Part shown: positions 1 through 8,302 of the stretch, in pieces | How the letters are laid out: every line of letters begins with the position of its first letter | Position numbering within the stretch: position 1 is the stretch's first letter | Made by a program: the position numbers and the translations under genes | Source of the DNA: JANPCX01 sp966211815 | GTDB taxonomy: Bacteria; Pseudomonadota; Gammaproteobacteria; Burkholderiales; Burkholderiaceae_C | Assembly: GCA_966211815.1 (NCBI GenBank) | Contig: CBIHOD010000082.1 | Location: 1-17,982, forward strand | Reading direction: 5' to 3' | DNA: 17,982 bases | Notes under the pieces: model-generated | What the model was told of the DNA's origin: nothing | Databases searched by the model: none | Seen by the model: only the letters and a program-made list of their open reading frames with translations

Positions 1-766
1 CGACGAAGACGCAGGTGAGCTGGTCGCCGATGGCGCGGTGGATGAGGGCCGCGGCGACGCTGGAGTCCACGCCGCCGGACAGGCCGAGGATGACTTCCTC
101 GTCGCCCACCTGCTCGCGGATGCGGGCCACGCACTCGTCGATGTAGCTGCCCATCACCCAGTCGGGCCTGGCGCCGGCGATGTCGAGCACGAAACGGTTC
201 AGCAGCGCCTGGCCCTGCACGGTGTGGGTCACCTCGGGGTGGAACTGCACCGCGTAGTAGCCGCGGGACTCGTCGGCCATGCCGGCGATCGGGCAGCTGG
301 GGGTGCTGGCCATCAGCTTGAAGCCCGGCGGCAGCGCGGTGACCTTGTCGCCGTGGCTCATCCACACCTTGAGCATGCCGTGGCCCTCGGTGGTGGAGAA
401 GTCCTCGATCCCCTGCAACAGCCGGGTGTGCCCATGGGCCCGCACCTCGGCGTAGCCGAACTCGCGGTGGTCGGCGGCCTCGACCTGGCCGCCGAGCTGC
501 ACCGTCATGGTGAACATGCCGTAGCAGATGCCCAGCACGGGCACGCCCAGGTCCCACACCGCCTGCGGCGCGCGCAGCTCGTGGTCTTCATAGGTGCTGG
601 CGTGGCTGCCCGACAGGATGATGCCCTTGGGCGCGAACTCGCGAATGAAGTCGCCGCTGACGTCGTTGGGGTGGATCTCGCAGTACACATGCGCCTCGCG
701 CACGCGCCGGGCGATCAGCTGGGTGACTTGGGAGCCGAAATCGAGGATGAGGATTTTGTCGTGCAT
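1..766 (-). CDS. guaA: GMP synthase (glutamine-hydrolysing), N-terminal part, cut by window edge
   Basis: GuaA converts XMP to GMP using glutamine and ATP, the last step of guanine nucleotide synthesis in the cytosol. About 255 of the usual roughly 525 residues are present; the C-terminal part lies beyond base 1. The protein begins MHDKILILDFGSQVTQ, the typical start of the class I glutamine amidotransferase domain. The nucleophile is C81 in LGICYGM, and the other triad residues are H176 and E178 in QFHPEV. The ATP-pyrophosphatase domain follows, with its P-loop SGGVDSS at 230-236. All of these are intact. The gene starts 41 bases after the MFS stop codon, so it is probably the third gene of a guaB-MFS-guaA transcript. 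The start is the family start; no strong ribosome binding site is visible before it. Confidence 0.97.
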   Translation of the reverse strand, partial: MHDKILILDFGSQVTQLIARRVREAHVYCEIHPNDVSGDFIREFAPKGIILSGSHASTYEDHELRAPQAVWDLGVPVLGICYGMFTMTVQLGGQVEAADHREFGYAEVRAHGHTRLLQGIEDFSTTEGHGMLKVWMSHGDKVTALPPGFKLMASTPSCPIAGMADESRGYYAVQFHPEVTHTVQGQALLNRFVLDIAGARPDWVMGSYIDECVARIREQVGDEEVILGLSGGVDSSVAAALIHRAIGDQLTCVFV

Positions 767-807
767 GGCGGTCGGTCACTCAGTGGTTCGTGGAGATGGG
801 TCGGGGT

Positions 808-2141
808 TCAGGCCGGCGGCGCGGCGGACAAGGGGGCGCCGGGGCGTTGGCCCCGGAAGTGCCGCCAGGCCATCAGCAGCGCGCAGGCCTGCAGCGCGGC
901 GCAGAGGTACATCGGCGCGCCCATGGCCCAGTGGCCCTTCGGCAGGTGCGACACCATGCCCAGCAGCGGCGCGCCGATCAGCGGCGCGAACACCGCGGTG
1001 AAACTGATGATGCCGTTGACGCTGCCCAGCGTCTGGCCCTGGTTGTGGGCGTCGGCGGCGCTCGAGAAGACGCTCTGCAGGCAGGCCGCCACGGTGAAGC
1101 CGAGCACGTTGGCGACGATCACCGCGAACATCATCCAGCCTTCGGTGGCCAGGCCCCACAGCAGGTGGGCCGCGGTGGAGGACACCAGCCCCGCCACCGC
1201 CAGCCGCCGGGCGCCGAAACGCTCGAGCAGCGGTCCCAGCAGCACACCCTGCACCAGCACCGACACCACGCCGACCGCCGCCAGCGACCAGCCGTTCTGC
1301 TGCGTCGTCCAGCCGAACTTGAAGCTCGTGTACAGCACCCAGGTGTTGTAGAGGATGCCCTGCGCCAGGCCGGTGAACGCGATCACCAGCACCAGCTTGC
1401 CGATGCCCTTGAGCCGCATCAGCGCCTGCAGTGCCGCCAGCGGATTGGCGGCCTTCCAGCTGAGGTCGCGCCGGCGCTCCACGGGAAGGGATTCGGGCAG
1501 AACGAAGTAGCCGTAGACCAGGTTGACCAGCGCCAGGCTGCCGGCCACGAAGAAAGGCAGGCGCAGGTCGATGCCACCGAGCAGCCCGCCCAACGCCGGG
1601 CCGAGGATGAAGCCCAGGCCGAACATGGCGCCCAGCATGCCGAAGCGCTTGGCGCGGTCTTCGGGCGGCGTGATGTCGGCCACATAGGCGTTGGCGACCG
1701 AGGCGTTGGCCTGCACCGCGCCGCTGAACAGGCGCACGACGATCAGAACCCACAGGGCCGTGGCCAGCGCCGTGACGAAGAAACTGAGCGCCAATCCGCA
1801 GAAACCCAGCAGCAGCACGGGCCGCCGGCCGTGGCGGTCGGACAACGCGCCCAGCAGCGGCGAGCCGAAGAAATTGGCGATGCCGAAGGCGAACATCACC
1901 GCGGCGAACCAGAAGGCCTGGTCGGACTGCGACCCGGTGAAGGTGCCGACCAGGGCCGGAAGCACCGGCACCATCACGCCGATGGCCATCATGTCGATCA
2001 GCACGGCCAGCATGATGAAGAGCATGGCCGGCTGGCGGCGCCCGGTGGTTGGGGCGGCCGGGGCGGATGGCGGGGTCAGGGAGGCCGCCGGGGAAGCCGC
2101 GGCGGCCGATGAGGAAGCGTCAGACAAGGACCACCCCAGCG

Positions 2142-2145
<4 letters not shown>
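808..2145 (-). CDS. MFS transporter, TetA/multidrug-exporter-like (DHA1 type)
   Basis: A 445-residue inner-membrane protein of the major facilitator superfamily, of the length expected for a 12-helix drug:H+ antiporter. The first helix (about residues 41-66) contains LIDMMAIGVMVPVLP, typical of TetA-like proteins. The loop between helices 2 and 3 carries the family signature LSDRHGRRPVLLLG (motif A). The helix 5 motif C-like stretch is GLGFILGPALGG. The ATG at 2145 overlaps the guaB stop in an ATGA, which supports this start and translational coupling. It gives about 40 Ala/Ser/Pro-rich residues before helix 1. An internal ATG at 2025 (residue 41) is the alternative start and would remove this tail. 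The substrate cannot be read from sequence. Its place between guaB and guaA suggests, by context only, a purine or nucleoside-analogue substrate. Resistance to tetracycline should not be assumed. Confidence 0.9.
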
Positions 2146-3611
<1,466 letters not shown>

Positions 3612-3619
3612 GAAGAAAA

Positions 3620-3643
3620 CTCCTGACGCAAAAGCGAATTATA
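3620..3643 (-). promoter_or_regulatory. guaB promoter -10 element and ribosome binding site
   Basis: On the minus strand a perfect TATAAT lies at 3638-3643, and AGGAG at 3620-3624 is 8 bases before the guaB ATG. Transcription would begin near 3631, giving a leader of about 20 bases, so there is little room for leader-based control. No convincing -35 hexamer is seen 16-18 bases upstream. The promoter may depend on an activator, or the match may owe much to chance. Confidence 0.55.
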
Positions 3644-3759
3644 CGGACCGGCGGCGGTTTGGCCGAATCGGGCGCCCGGCGGCGCAGCTTCCAAAGGTGC
3701 AAGCGGGCGTCGCGACCGTTAAACTTTGGATCCCACTCACTCATTCACGGGAAGTTGTC

Positions 3760-4266
3760 ATGCCTCGTCGGAGCCAATCGCTGCTGCTGGTCGTCGCGCT
3801 CGGGTTGGCCTGCGCCCTGCCCGCCCAGGCGCAATGGAAGTGGAAGGACAAGGACGGGCGCACGCAGTACAGCGACGTCCCCCCGCCCTCCAGCGTGAAA
3901 GAGGCCGACATCCTGCAGCGCCCGAACGCCGCACGCCGCCCCGCCCCCGCCGCGGCGGCGCAGGCCCCGGCGGCGGCGGCCCCCGCTTCCGGCGCCGCGG
4001 CGCCCAAGGTCGATCCGGAGCTGGAAGCCCGCCGCAAGAAGACCGAAGAGCTGGAAGCCGCCAAGAAGAAGGAAGCCGAGCAGAAGAACGCCGCCGCCCG
4101 CAAGGAGAACTGCACCCAGGCGCGCAACTACATGAAGTCGCTCGAAGACGGCATGCGGATCTCCCGCACCAATTCCAACGGCGAGCGCGAGATCCTGGAC
4201 GACGAGGCGCGCGCCCAGGAGACCAAGCGCACCCAGTCCATCATCAACAGCGACTGCGGCAAATGA
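3760..4266 (+). CDS. Secreted DUF4124-domain protein
   Basis: A 168-residue protein with a clear Sec signal peptide: MPRRSQSLLLVVALGLACALPAQAQ, with cleavage expected after AQA, so it is probably periplasmic. The mature protein starts with the DUF4124 core, WKWKDKDGRTQYSDVPPP. An Ala/Pro linker (about 62-86) follows, then a Lys/Glu-rich charged helix predicted to be coiled coil (about 88-115) and a C-terminal segment. Two cysteines in the mature part, in KENCTQ and SDCGK, could form a disulfide. DUF4124 proteins are common in betaproteobacteria and their molecular role is not established. The start is set by the signal peptide and by GGGAAG 6 bases upstream. The gene is divergent from guaB and is closed by a hairpin terminator at 4304. 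Confidence 0.88.
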   Translation: MPRRSQSLLLVVALGLACALPAQAQWKWKDKDGRTQYSDVPPPSSVKEADILQRPNAARRPAPAAAAQAPAAAAPASGAAAPKVDPELEARRKKTEELEAAKKKEAEQKNAAARKENCTQARNYMKSLEDGMRISRTNSNGEREILDDEARAQETKRTQSIINSDCGK

Positions 4267-4303
4267 GCCGCACCCCCGGCGCCGCGCGGCCGGGGAACGA
4301 GCC

Positions 4304-4336
4304 AAGGGCCCCTCACCGGGGCCCTTTGTCTTTCTT
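4304..4336 (+). terminator. Intrinsic terminator of the DUF4124 gene, overlapping the rnfH 3' end
   Basis: A perfect 9-bp stem, AAGGGCCCC (4304-4312) with GGGGCCCTT (4318-4326), has a 5-base loop and is followed on the plus strand by a T-rich tail, TTGTCTTTCTT. The rnfH stop codon (4313-4315, minus strand) lies inside the loop, so one arm is rnfH coding sequence. On the minus strand the tail is not T-rich, so termination should be strongest for the plus strand. Confidence 0.8.
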
Positions 4337-4702
4337 CCTGCGGGCGGCGAGCAGCGCCGCCGCCTGGGCCTTGGCCTTGTGGCCGGCGTGCCGTTCCCGG
4401 CGAGCCTGCATCGGGTCGACCCGCAACCCGCGGTAGACCTCCACCCGGTCCAGGTCGCGCAGCGGGCGGTCGAGCCGGCACGGTTTGCCCCAGATGCCGA
4501 CGCTCGGCGGTTCGAAGGCGTCCCCGGCACCCCCGGCCGGCCACCAGCCGCAGCGCGCCAGCGCGTCCGCCACGGTGGCGCCGGCCGGAAGCACCAGGTG
4601 GATTTCCTCGGTTTGGCGCGGACCCGGGCTGCGCAGCAGCACGACGCGCAGCCCGCCGGGTTCCCCGCCGCCCTGAGCGGGCGGCGCCTCAGCGGGGCCC
4701 AT
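4313..4702 (-). CDS. rnfH: RnfH family ubiquitin-like protein (UPF0125)
   Basis: A 129-residue cytosolic protein of the RnfH/UPF0125 family, a small beta-grasp (ubiquitin-like) fold. The core runs from LRVVLLRSPGP to DLDRVEVYRGLRVDP. The last stretch, followed by RRERHAGHKAKAQAA, is the family signature. An N-terminal Gly/Pro-rich leader of about 15 residues and a basic tail extend it beyond the usual 90-100 residues. The role of RnfH is not settled; the name comes from association with rnf loci in some bacteria, but no rnf gene is seen here. The ATG at 4702 lies 14 bases inside the 3' end of ratA, so the two genes are very probably cotranscribed and translationally coupled, as in the ratA-rnfH pair of enterobacteria. 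Confidence 0.92.
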   Translation of the reverse strand: MGPAEAPPAQGGGEPGGLRVVLLRSPGPRQTEEIHLVLPAGATVADALARCGWWPAGGAGDAFEPPSVGIWGKPCRLDRPLRDLDRVEVYRGLRVDPMQARRERHAGHKAKAQAAALLAARRKKDKGPR

Positions 4703-5144
4703 GCACTTGCTCTGCCCGCGCGACGAAGCGGTCGACGAGGGTGTCGGCGATGCGGTCGAACACCGGGCTGACCACCAGCTCCAGGGCGCGGTTGCTGAAG
4801 GCGTAGCGCAGGTCGAACTCGATGCGGCAGGCGTCCTGTTCGCTGCTGCCGGGCAGTGACAGCGGCTTGAAGTCCCAGGTGCCGTCCAGCGCGGAGAAGG
4901 GGCCGTCGACCAGCTGCATCACGACGCGGTGCTCGCCCTGGTTGCGGTTGCGCGTGGTGAAGCTCTGCCGCACGCCGGCGTAAGAAAGGTGCAGCCTGGC
5001 TGTCACGCCGTCGTCGTGCCGCTCGAGCACCTCGGCCCGCTCGCACCAGGGCAGGAACTGCGGGTAGTCTTCCACCCGCGCGACCAGGGCCGCCATCTCG
5101 CGCGGTGAATACCAGAGCAGAACAGACTTCTTGACGTGCTTCAT
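4689..5144 (-). CDS. ratA: RatA/COQ10 family START-domain protein
   Basis: A 151-residue single-domain protein with the START-like polyketide cyclase/COQ10 fold. It starts MKHVKKSVLLWYSPREMAAL, and VEDYPQFLPWCERAEV matches the family signature. The middle strand SYAGVRQSFTTRN and the C-terminal helix RFVARAEQVHG complete the fold. Homologues are described in two ways: as coenzyme Q-binding proteins needed for respiration (COQ10), and in E. coli as RatA, a protein reported to block association of ribosomal subunits. Sequence alone does not choose between them. It is divergent from smpB and overlaps rnfH, the same order as in E. coli. The family start falls directly at the edge of the palindrome at 5144-5161. 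Confidence 0.93.
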   Translation of the reverse strand: MKHVKKSVLLWYSPREMAALVARVEDYPQFLPWCERAEVLERHDDGVTARLHLSYAGVRQSFTTRNRNQGEHRVVMQLVDGPFSALDGTWDFKPLSLPGSSEQDACRIEFDLRYAFSNRALELVVSPVFDRIADTLVDRFVARAEQVHGPR

Positions 5145-5161
5145 ACAATCCCAAGATTGTA
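5131..5161. promoter_or_regulatory. Divergent smpB/ratA promoter region with a perfect palindrome
   Basis: Two 7-base arms, TACAATC (5144-5150) and GATTGTA (5155-5161), flank CCAA. Each strand therefore carries TACAAT, a 5 of 6 match to a -10 box. For smpB a TTGACG -35-like hexamer lies at 5131-5136, 18 bases before GATTGT. The last base of the left arm's outer edge is the first base of the ratA start codon, so any ratA transcript from this element would have a very short leader. Whether the symmetry is an operator or two face-to-face -10 boxes cannot be told from sequence. Confidence 0.4.
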
Positions 5162-5201
5162 GAGACGGCACCCGGCCGTCCATGCACGGAAACGCATCCC
5201 C

Positions 5202-5660
5202 ATGCCCATCGCTGAAAACCGGCGCGCCCGGTTCGACTACCACATTGAAGAACGCTATGAAGCGGGCATGGTGCTGGCCGGCTGGGAGATCAAGGCCATC
5301 CGCGCCGGACAGGTGCAGCTCACCGACGGCTACGTGGTGATCCGGGACGGCGAGCTGTTCCTGATCGGCTGCCGCATCAATGCGCTGCGCAGCGCCTCCA
5401 CCCACGTGAACCCGGAGGTCGAGCGCACCCGCAAGCTGCTGCTGCACAAGGAAGAGATCAAGCGGCTGGTGGGCAAGGTGGAGCAGAAAGGCTTCACCCT
5501 GGTGCCGCTGGACCTGCACTACAAGGGCGGCCGCGTGAAGGCCGAGATCGCGCTGGCCAAGGGCAAGGCCGAGCACGACAAGCGCGATTCCGAGAAGAAG
5601 AAGGACTGGGAACGCGAGCACGGCCGCCTGATGCGGCACAAGGTGTCTTCCAAGTCCTGA
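5202..5660 (+). CDS. smpB: SsrA-binding protein SmpB
   Basis: SmpB binds tmRNA and brings it to stalled ribosomes for trans-translation. The 152-residue length is typical. The OB-fold core shows ENRRARFDYHIEERYEAGMV, LAGWEIKAIRAGQVQLTDGY and the RTRKLLLHKEEI segment. The C-terminal tail is basic and ends KKKDWEREHGRLMRHK, the part that folds into a helix in the mRNA channel. The ATG at 5202 gives the usual N-terminus; the ribosome binding site is weak (GGAAACG). The tmRNA gene itself is not seen in this window. Confidence 0.97.
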   Translation: MPIAENRRARFDYHIEERYEAGMVLAGWEIKAIRAGQVQLTDGYVVIRDGELFLIGCRINALRSASTHVNPEVERTRKLLLHKEEIKRLVGKVEQKGFTLVPLDLHYKGGRVKAEIALAKGKAEHDKRDSEKKKDWEREHGRLMRHKVSSKS

Positions 5661-5714
5661 GGACTGCCAACACTGGAAGGAAGCCCGCGCCGCAAACGGG
5701 CGGTGGCCGCATGG

Positions 5715-5739
5715 AAAAAGCCCCGGCGATGCCGGGGCT
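5715..5739 (-). terminator. Intrinsic terminator of the lipoprotein gene
   Basis: A 9-bp stem, AGCCCCGGC (5719-5727) with GCCGGGGCT (5731-5739), has a 3-base GAT loop. Read on the minus strand it ends in a TTTTT tract (bases 5715-5719), 18 bases after the stop of the leftward lipoprotein gene. It could also act as a barrier for smpB transcripts coming the other way, but no T tract follows in that direction. Confidence 0.85.
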
Positions 5740-5756
5740 ACGGGCGCGGAGAGAAC

Positions 5757-7817
5757 TCACTGCCGGCAGTTCGCCCACCAGCAGCCGATGCTGTCCTTGT
5801 AGGGGGCCATCACCTGCCACTTGGGGCTCTCGGCCGCGGTCTTGAACAGGCTTTCTTTCAAACCCCACGCGCCGTGGTAGCCATAGCCGCTCACGAAGTT
5901 GAAAGCGGCGAAGACCTGGCCCGAGGCGCCGATCCAGTCGCCCATCATGGCGGCGTAGGCCAGGCCCATGCGCGGGTCGCGGTTGGCTTTGGCGAACAAG
6001 TCGGTCCATTTCGCGGCGAAGTCATCGCGCTTCTTCTCGCAAGCCTTCAAGGCGTCGCCCGACAGGCCGCCGCAGTCCCTGGGCAGGTTCACCAGGTGCT
6101 GGCCGCCCTCATAGGCGAAGACCGGTTTGCGGTAAGGCCCGTTCGCGATGTCGTTCTTGTAGTTCGTCATCCATTGGCGCGACTCGGCCAGGGCGCCGCC
6201 GGCCTGCTCCTTGTCGCTGACGCCGGCCAGGGTCATCGGCGGCGTCACGCGGTTGCCGTTGCCGTCGATGGCGCGGATCTCTTCGAACAGCTTGCCCAGC
6301 CCCCCGTCGGCCTGGTTGAACCAGTTGGCGGCGATGTAGTCCTGCCGCTTCGCGCCGTCCGAGATGTAGACGCCGAAATACGGCGCGATGGCCACGGCGT
6401 CGAAACTCGCGGCGCATTCCTTGCCCAGGATGGCCGCGGCCTTGGGGCAAGGCAGGTTGTAGTTCGCGGCCACCCAAGTCGTCGCGGCCTGGGCGTTGAG
6501 CACGCATTTGACGCGCGCGGCGTCGGTGCCGAAAACGGCTTTCACCATGTCGCACACCTGGGCCGAACGCATGGCGTGCCAATTCATCACCCATTCGTAT
6601 TCCTGGCCCCCGGGCGTCGCATCGCCCCAGAGCTTTTCGGCCTCGACCAACTGCCATTGGAAGTTCTGCCAGAACTGGCCGTTCCACGGTTCGTTGACGT
6701 ATTCCAGGATCAACTGGGCCTGCGGGTTGAGCTGACCCTTCAACAGGTTGGCCGCGCCCCTCACGTACTCGTCGGTGGCCTGGACGGGGATGTTGACCCA
6801 GGCATCGGCCTGCAGGCTGTTGGCCAGTCCGGCCATCACGCCGAGGGGGACGCCGTCGGGGCCGGACCAGAAGGCGTCCGTCTTCATCGGGCGGTCGGCC
6901 CAGTTTTTCAGCGTCGAACTGTTGACGCGGGCCCAGTCCATGAAGCGAAGGGCGCGCACGCCTTTGAGGTCGGCCAGGAACCGGGGGTACCAGGCCTGGG
7001 TCTGCGACAGGGTTTCCATGTCGACGAAACCGCCCTTGCCCGCGCAGTCGCCGGCGGACGCCACGACGGTCAGCTTGTCGGCGCCGCACACGCCGCCGGG
7101 CGGGATGACGCGGATGTTGCGCACGTGGTCGGCCGGGTCGGTGGCCTTGATCCGGATCACCAGTTGGCTGTCGACCTGGTCGGTCATGTCGATCGTGGCC
7201 CGGTTGGGCTGCTCGTCCACCACGCGCCCGAAGGTCGGCACGAACTCGACCTGGCCCTTGCCCTCGTAAAGGACGGTGTAGGTCCCCGCGGGATGCGCTC
7301 CTTTGTCCCCGGCGAACAGGATCGCACCGACATGGCGGAACTTGACATTCGCGTCGTTGGCCGCGGGCAGGCTGCGCACCCAGCCGTTCGCGTCGCGGTC
7401 GAGCCTGCCCTGCTCCTGGGTGTCCCAGCCGCTTTTGCCCTGCTCCCTGTCCGCCTGCGTGAAGGCGCACGACCCTTTTCCTTCGTCGCACTGGGTGAAC
7501 CAGCCGCCGGCGCGTTTGAATTGGTCGATCGTCGGGAAATCGGTCGACCAATAGCTGAACTCGCTCAGGTTCATGGCCAGGCCGCTGGCGCGGCGGACCG
7601 CGGCGGCGGCCGCATTCGAATCGCCCGCGGCGAGGCTGGGCGCCGCCGCCGACGCCTGGCGCAATCCGTCCGACCCGGATTGCCCGGCGGCCGGTGCCCC
7701 TTCCTGCCCGCCGCCGCCGCAGGCTTGAAGCAAGGCGGCGAGCACGGCTACGCAGGCCACCGCGGCCCGGCCGGCCCAGGCGCGGCGGTTGTCTTTTCGA
7801 TCGAAGTTGTCTGGCAT
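5757..7817 (-). CDS. Putative glycoside-hydrolase-like lipoprotein
   Basis: A 686-residue exported lipoprotein. The N-terminus is basic and hydrophobic, followed by the lipobox LLQAC with the lipid-bearing cysteine at C33. Glycines after it, rather than Asp, point to the outer membrane. A low-complexity Ala/Gly/Ser linker runs to about residue 75, then a conserved-looking block begins (MNLSEFSYWSTDFPTIDQF). The C-terminal two thirds resembles a TIM-barrel hydrolase. EYVNEPWNG contains an NEP motif with E376 placed like a clan GH-A acid/base, and KPVFAYEGGQHL contains E570 placed like the nucleophile. I cannot assign a GH family or substrate. AGGAGGGG (7823-7831) lies 5 bases before the ATG and supports the start. 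The gene has its own promoter and terminator and seems monocistronic. Alternatives are a non-catalytic carbohydrate-binding protein or a surface structural protein. Confidence 0.8.
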   Translation of the reverse strand: MPDNFDRKDNRRAWAGRAAVACVAVLAALLQACGGGGQEGAPAAGQSGSDGLRQASAAAPSLAAGDSNAAAAAVRRASGLAMNLSEFSYWSTDFPTIDQFKRAGGWFTQCDEGKGSCAFTQADREQGKSGWDTQEQGRLDRDANGWVRSLPAANDANVKFRHVGAILFAGDKGAHPAGTYTVLYEGKGQVEFVPTFGRVVDEQPNRATIDMTDQVDSQLVIRIKATDPADHVRNIRVIPPGGVCGADKLTVVASAGDCAGKGGFVDMETLSQTQAWYPRFLADLKGVRALRFMDWARVNSSTLKNWADRPMKTDAFWSGPDGVPLGVMAGLANSLQADAWVNIPVQATDEYVRGAANLLKGQLNPQAQLILEYVNEPWNGQFWQNFQWQLVEAEKLWGDATPGGQEYEWVMNWHAMRSAQVCDMVKAVFGTDAARVKCVLNAQAATTWVAANYNLPCPKAAAILGKECAASFDAVAIAPYFGVYISDGAKRQDYIAANWFNQADGGLGKLFEEIRAIDGNGNRVTPPMTLAGVSDKEQAGGALAESRQWMTNYKNDIANGPYRKPVFAYEGGQHLVNLPRDCGGLSGDALKACEKKRDDFAAKWTDLFAKANRDPRMGLAYAAMMGDWIGASGQVFAAFNFVSGYGYHGAWGLKESLFKTAAESPKWQVMAPYKDSIGCWWANCRQ

Positions 7818-7836
7818 GGGATCCCCCTCCTGAATT

Positions 7837-7887
7837 AATGTGCGAAAAGCACATTTTTATTCTGGCATCAAACCGGGCCGAATTCAA
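7837..7887 (-). promoter_or_regulatory. Candidate sigma-70 promoter and palindrome of the lipoprotein gene
   Basis: On the minus strand TTGAAT (7882-7887) and CAGAAT (7859-7864) are separated by exactly 17 bases, each a 4 of 6 match. The expected transcript start, near 7852, falls inside a perfect inverted repeat: AATGTGC (7837-7843) and GCACATT (7849-7855) around five bases. The repeat could be an operator over the start site or a stabilising 5' hairpin. Read on the plus strand it is followed by TTTT and could act as a weak terminator. This AT-rich patch stands out from the GC-rich surroundings. Confidence 0.5.
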
Positions 7888-8302
7888 GGCGGCGGGCGCG
7901 AAATGACTTTTCGCCGCGAAGGCCCTGTCGGCGCGTGCGCGGGAAGTATGTCGGGGGGGGCGGCGGACGACTTTTCCAATGCGCCGTCGACCGGGCCCAG
8001 GCGGGGGAATCAGTGCGCACCCGGGACGACGGTGCACGCCGTGCCCACCGAGCGAAGCAAGGCGTCGGACAAGTCCATCGGCGATGGGCGCGGGCTTTGC
8101 GGACTGGCCGCCGGTCCGCGCCGCGGCGTCTGCAGGAAAGGACCGGCGCCGATGCGCCGGGCCCTGACGGCGCCCCTCAGGGGCCGGTGCGGCTGGGCGG
8201 GCCGACAGGCCAGCCGTGTTCGCCGCCTACGCGGCCTTTCCCCAGGCGCCCTTTCGGAGGTTCACCCGCCGCCCGGCCGCCAAGAGTCGCCGGCGTCCCG
8301 GT
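7888..8302. other. Intergenic stretch without a recognisable gene
   Basis: About 415 bases between the lipoprotein promoter and the metC stop. Open frames here translate to Arg/Gly/Pro-rich strings without family resemblance and I treat them as non-coding. The stretch holds a run of eight G (7953-7960) and the palindrome CCATCG-G-CGATGG (8075-8087), which recurs at 12048. It also holds a strong hairpin (8143-8160), and a smaller one with arms GCCCC and GGGGC at 8172-8184. No start site or promoter could be assigned with confidence. Confidence 0.6.
8136..8160 (-). terminator. Candidate terminator of the rimO-metC transcript
   Basis: Perfect 7-bp arms CCGGCGC (8143-8149) and GCGCCGG (8154-8160) enclose a CGAT loop. 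On the minus strand the hairpin is followed by TCCTTTC. It is about 140 bases beyond the metC stop. The tail has only a short T run, so a Rho-dependent end or simple chance in GC-rich DNA is possible. Confidence 0.4.

Noticed and set aside
5703..7838. 711-residue open frame on the plus strand opposite the lipoprotein gene
   Set aside because: No motifs, no ribosome binding site, and it crosses the promoter and terminator of the lipoprotein gene; an antisense shadow.
7953..7960. Run of eight G upstream of the lipoprotein promoter, as a possible phase-variation tract
   Set aside because: It lies outside any gene and about 65 bases upstream of the -35, with no evidence that its length would alter expression; common in GC-rich DNA.
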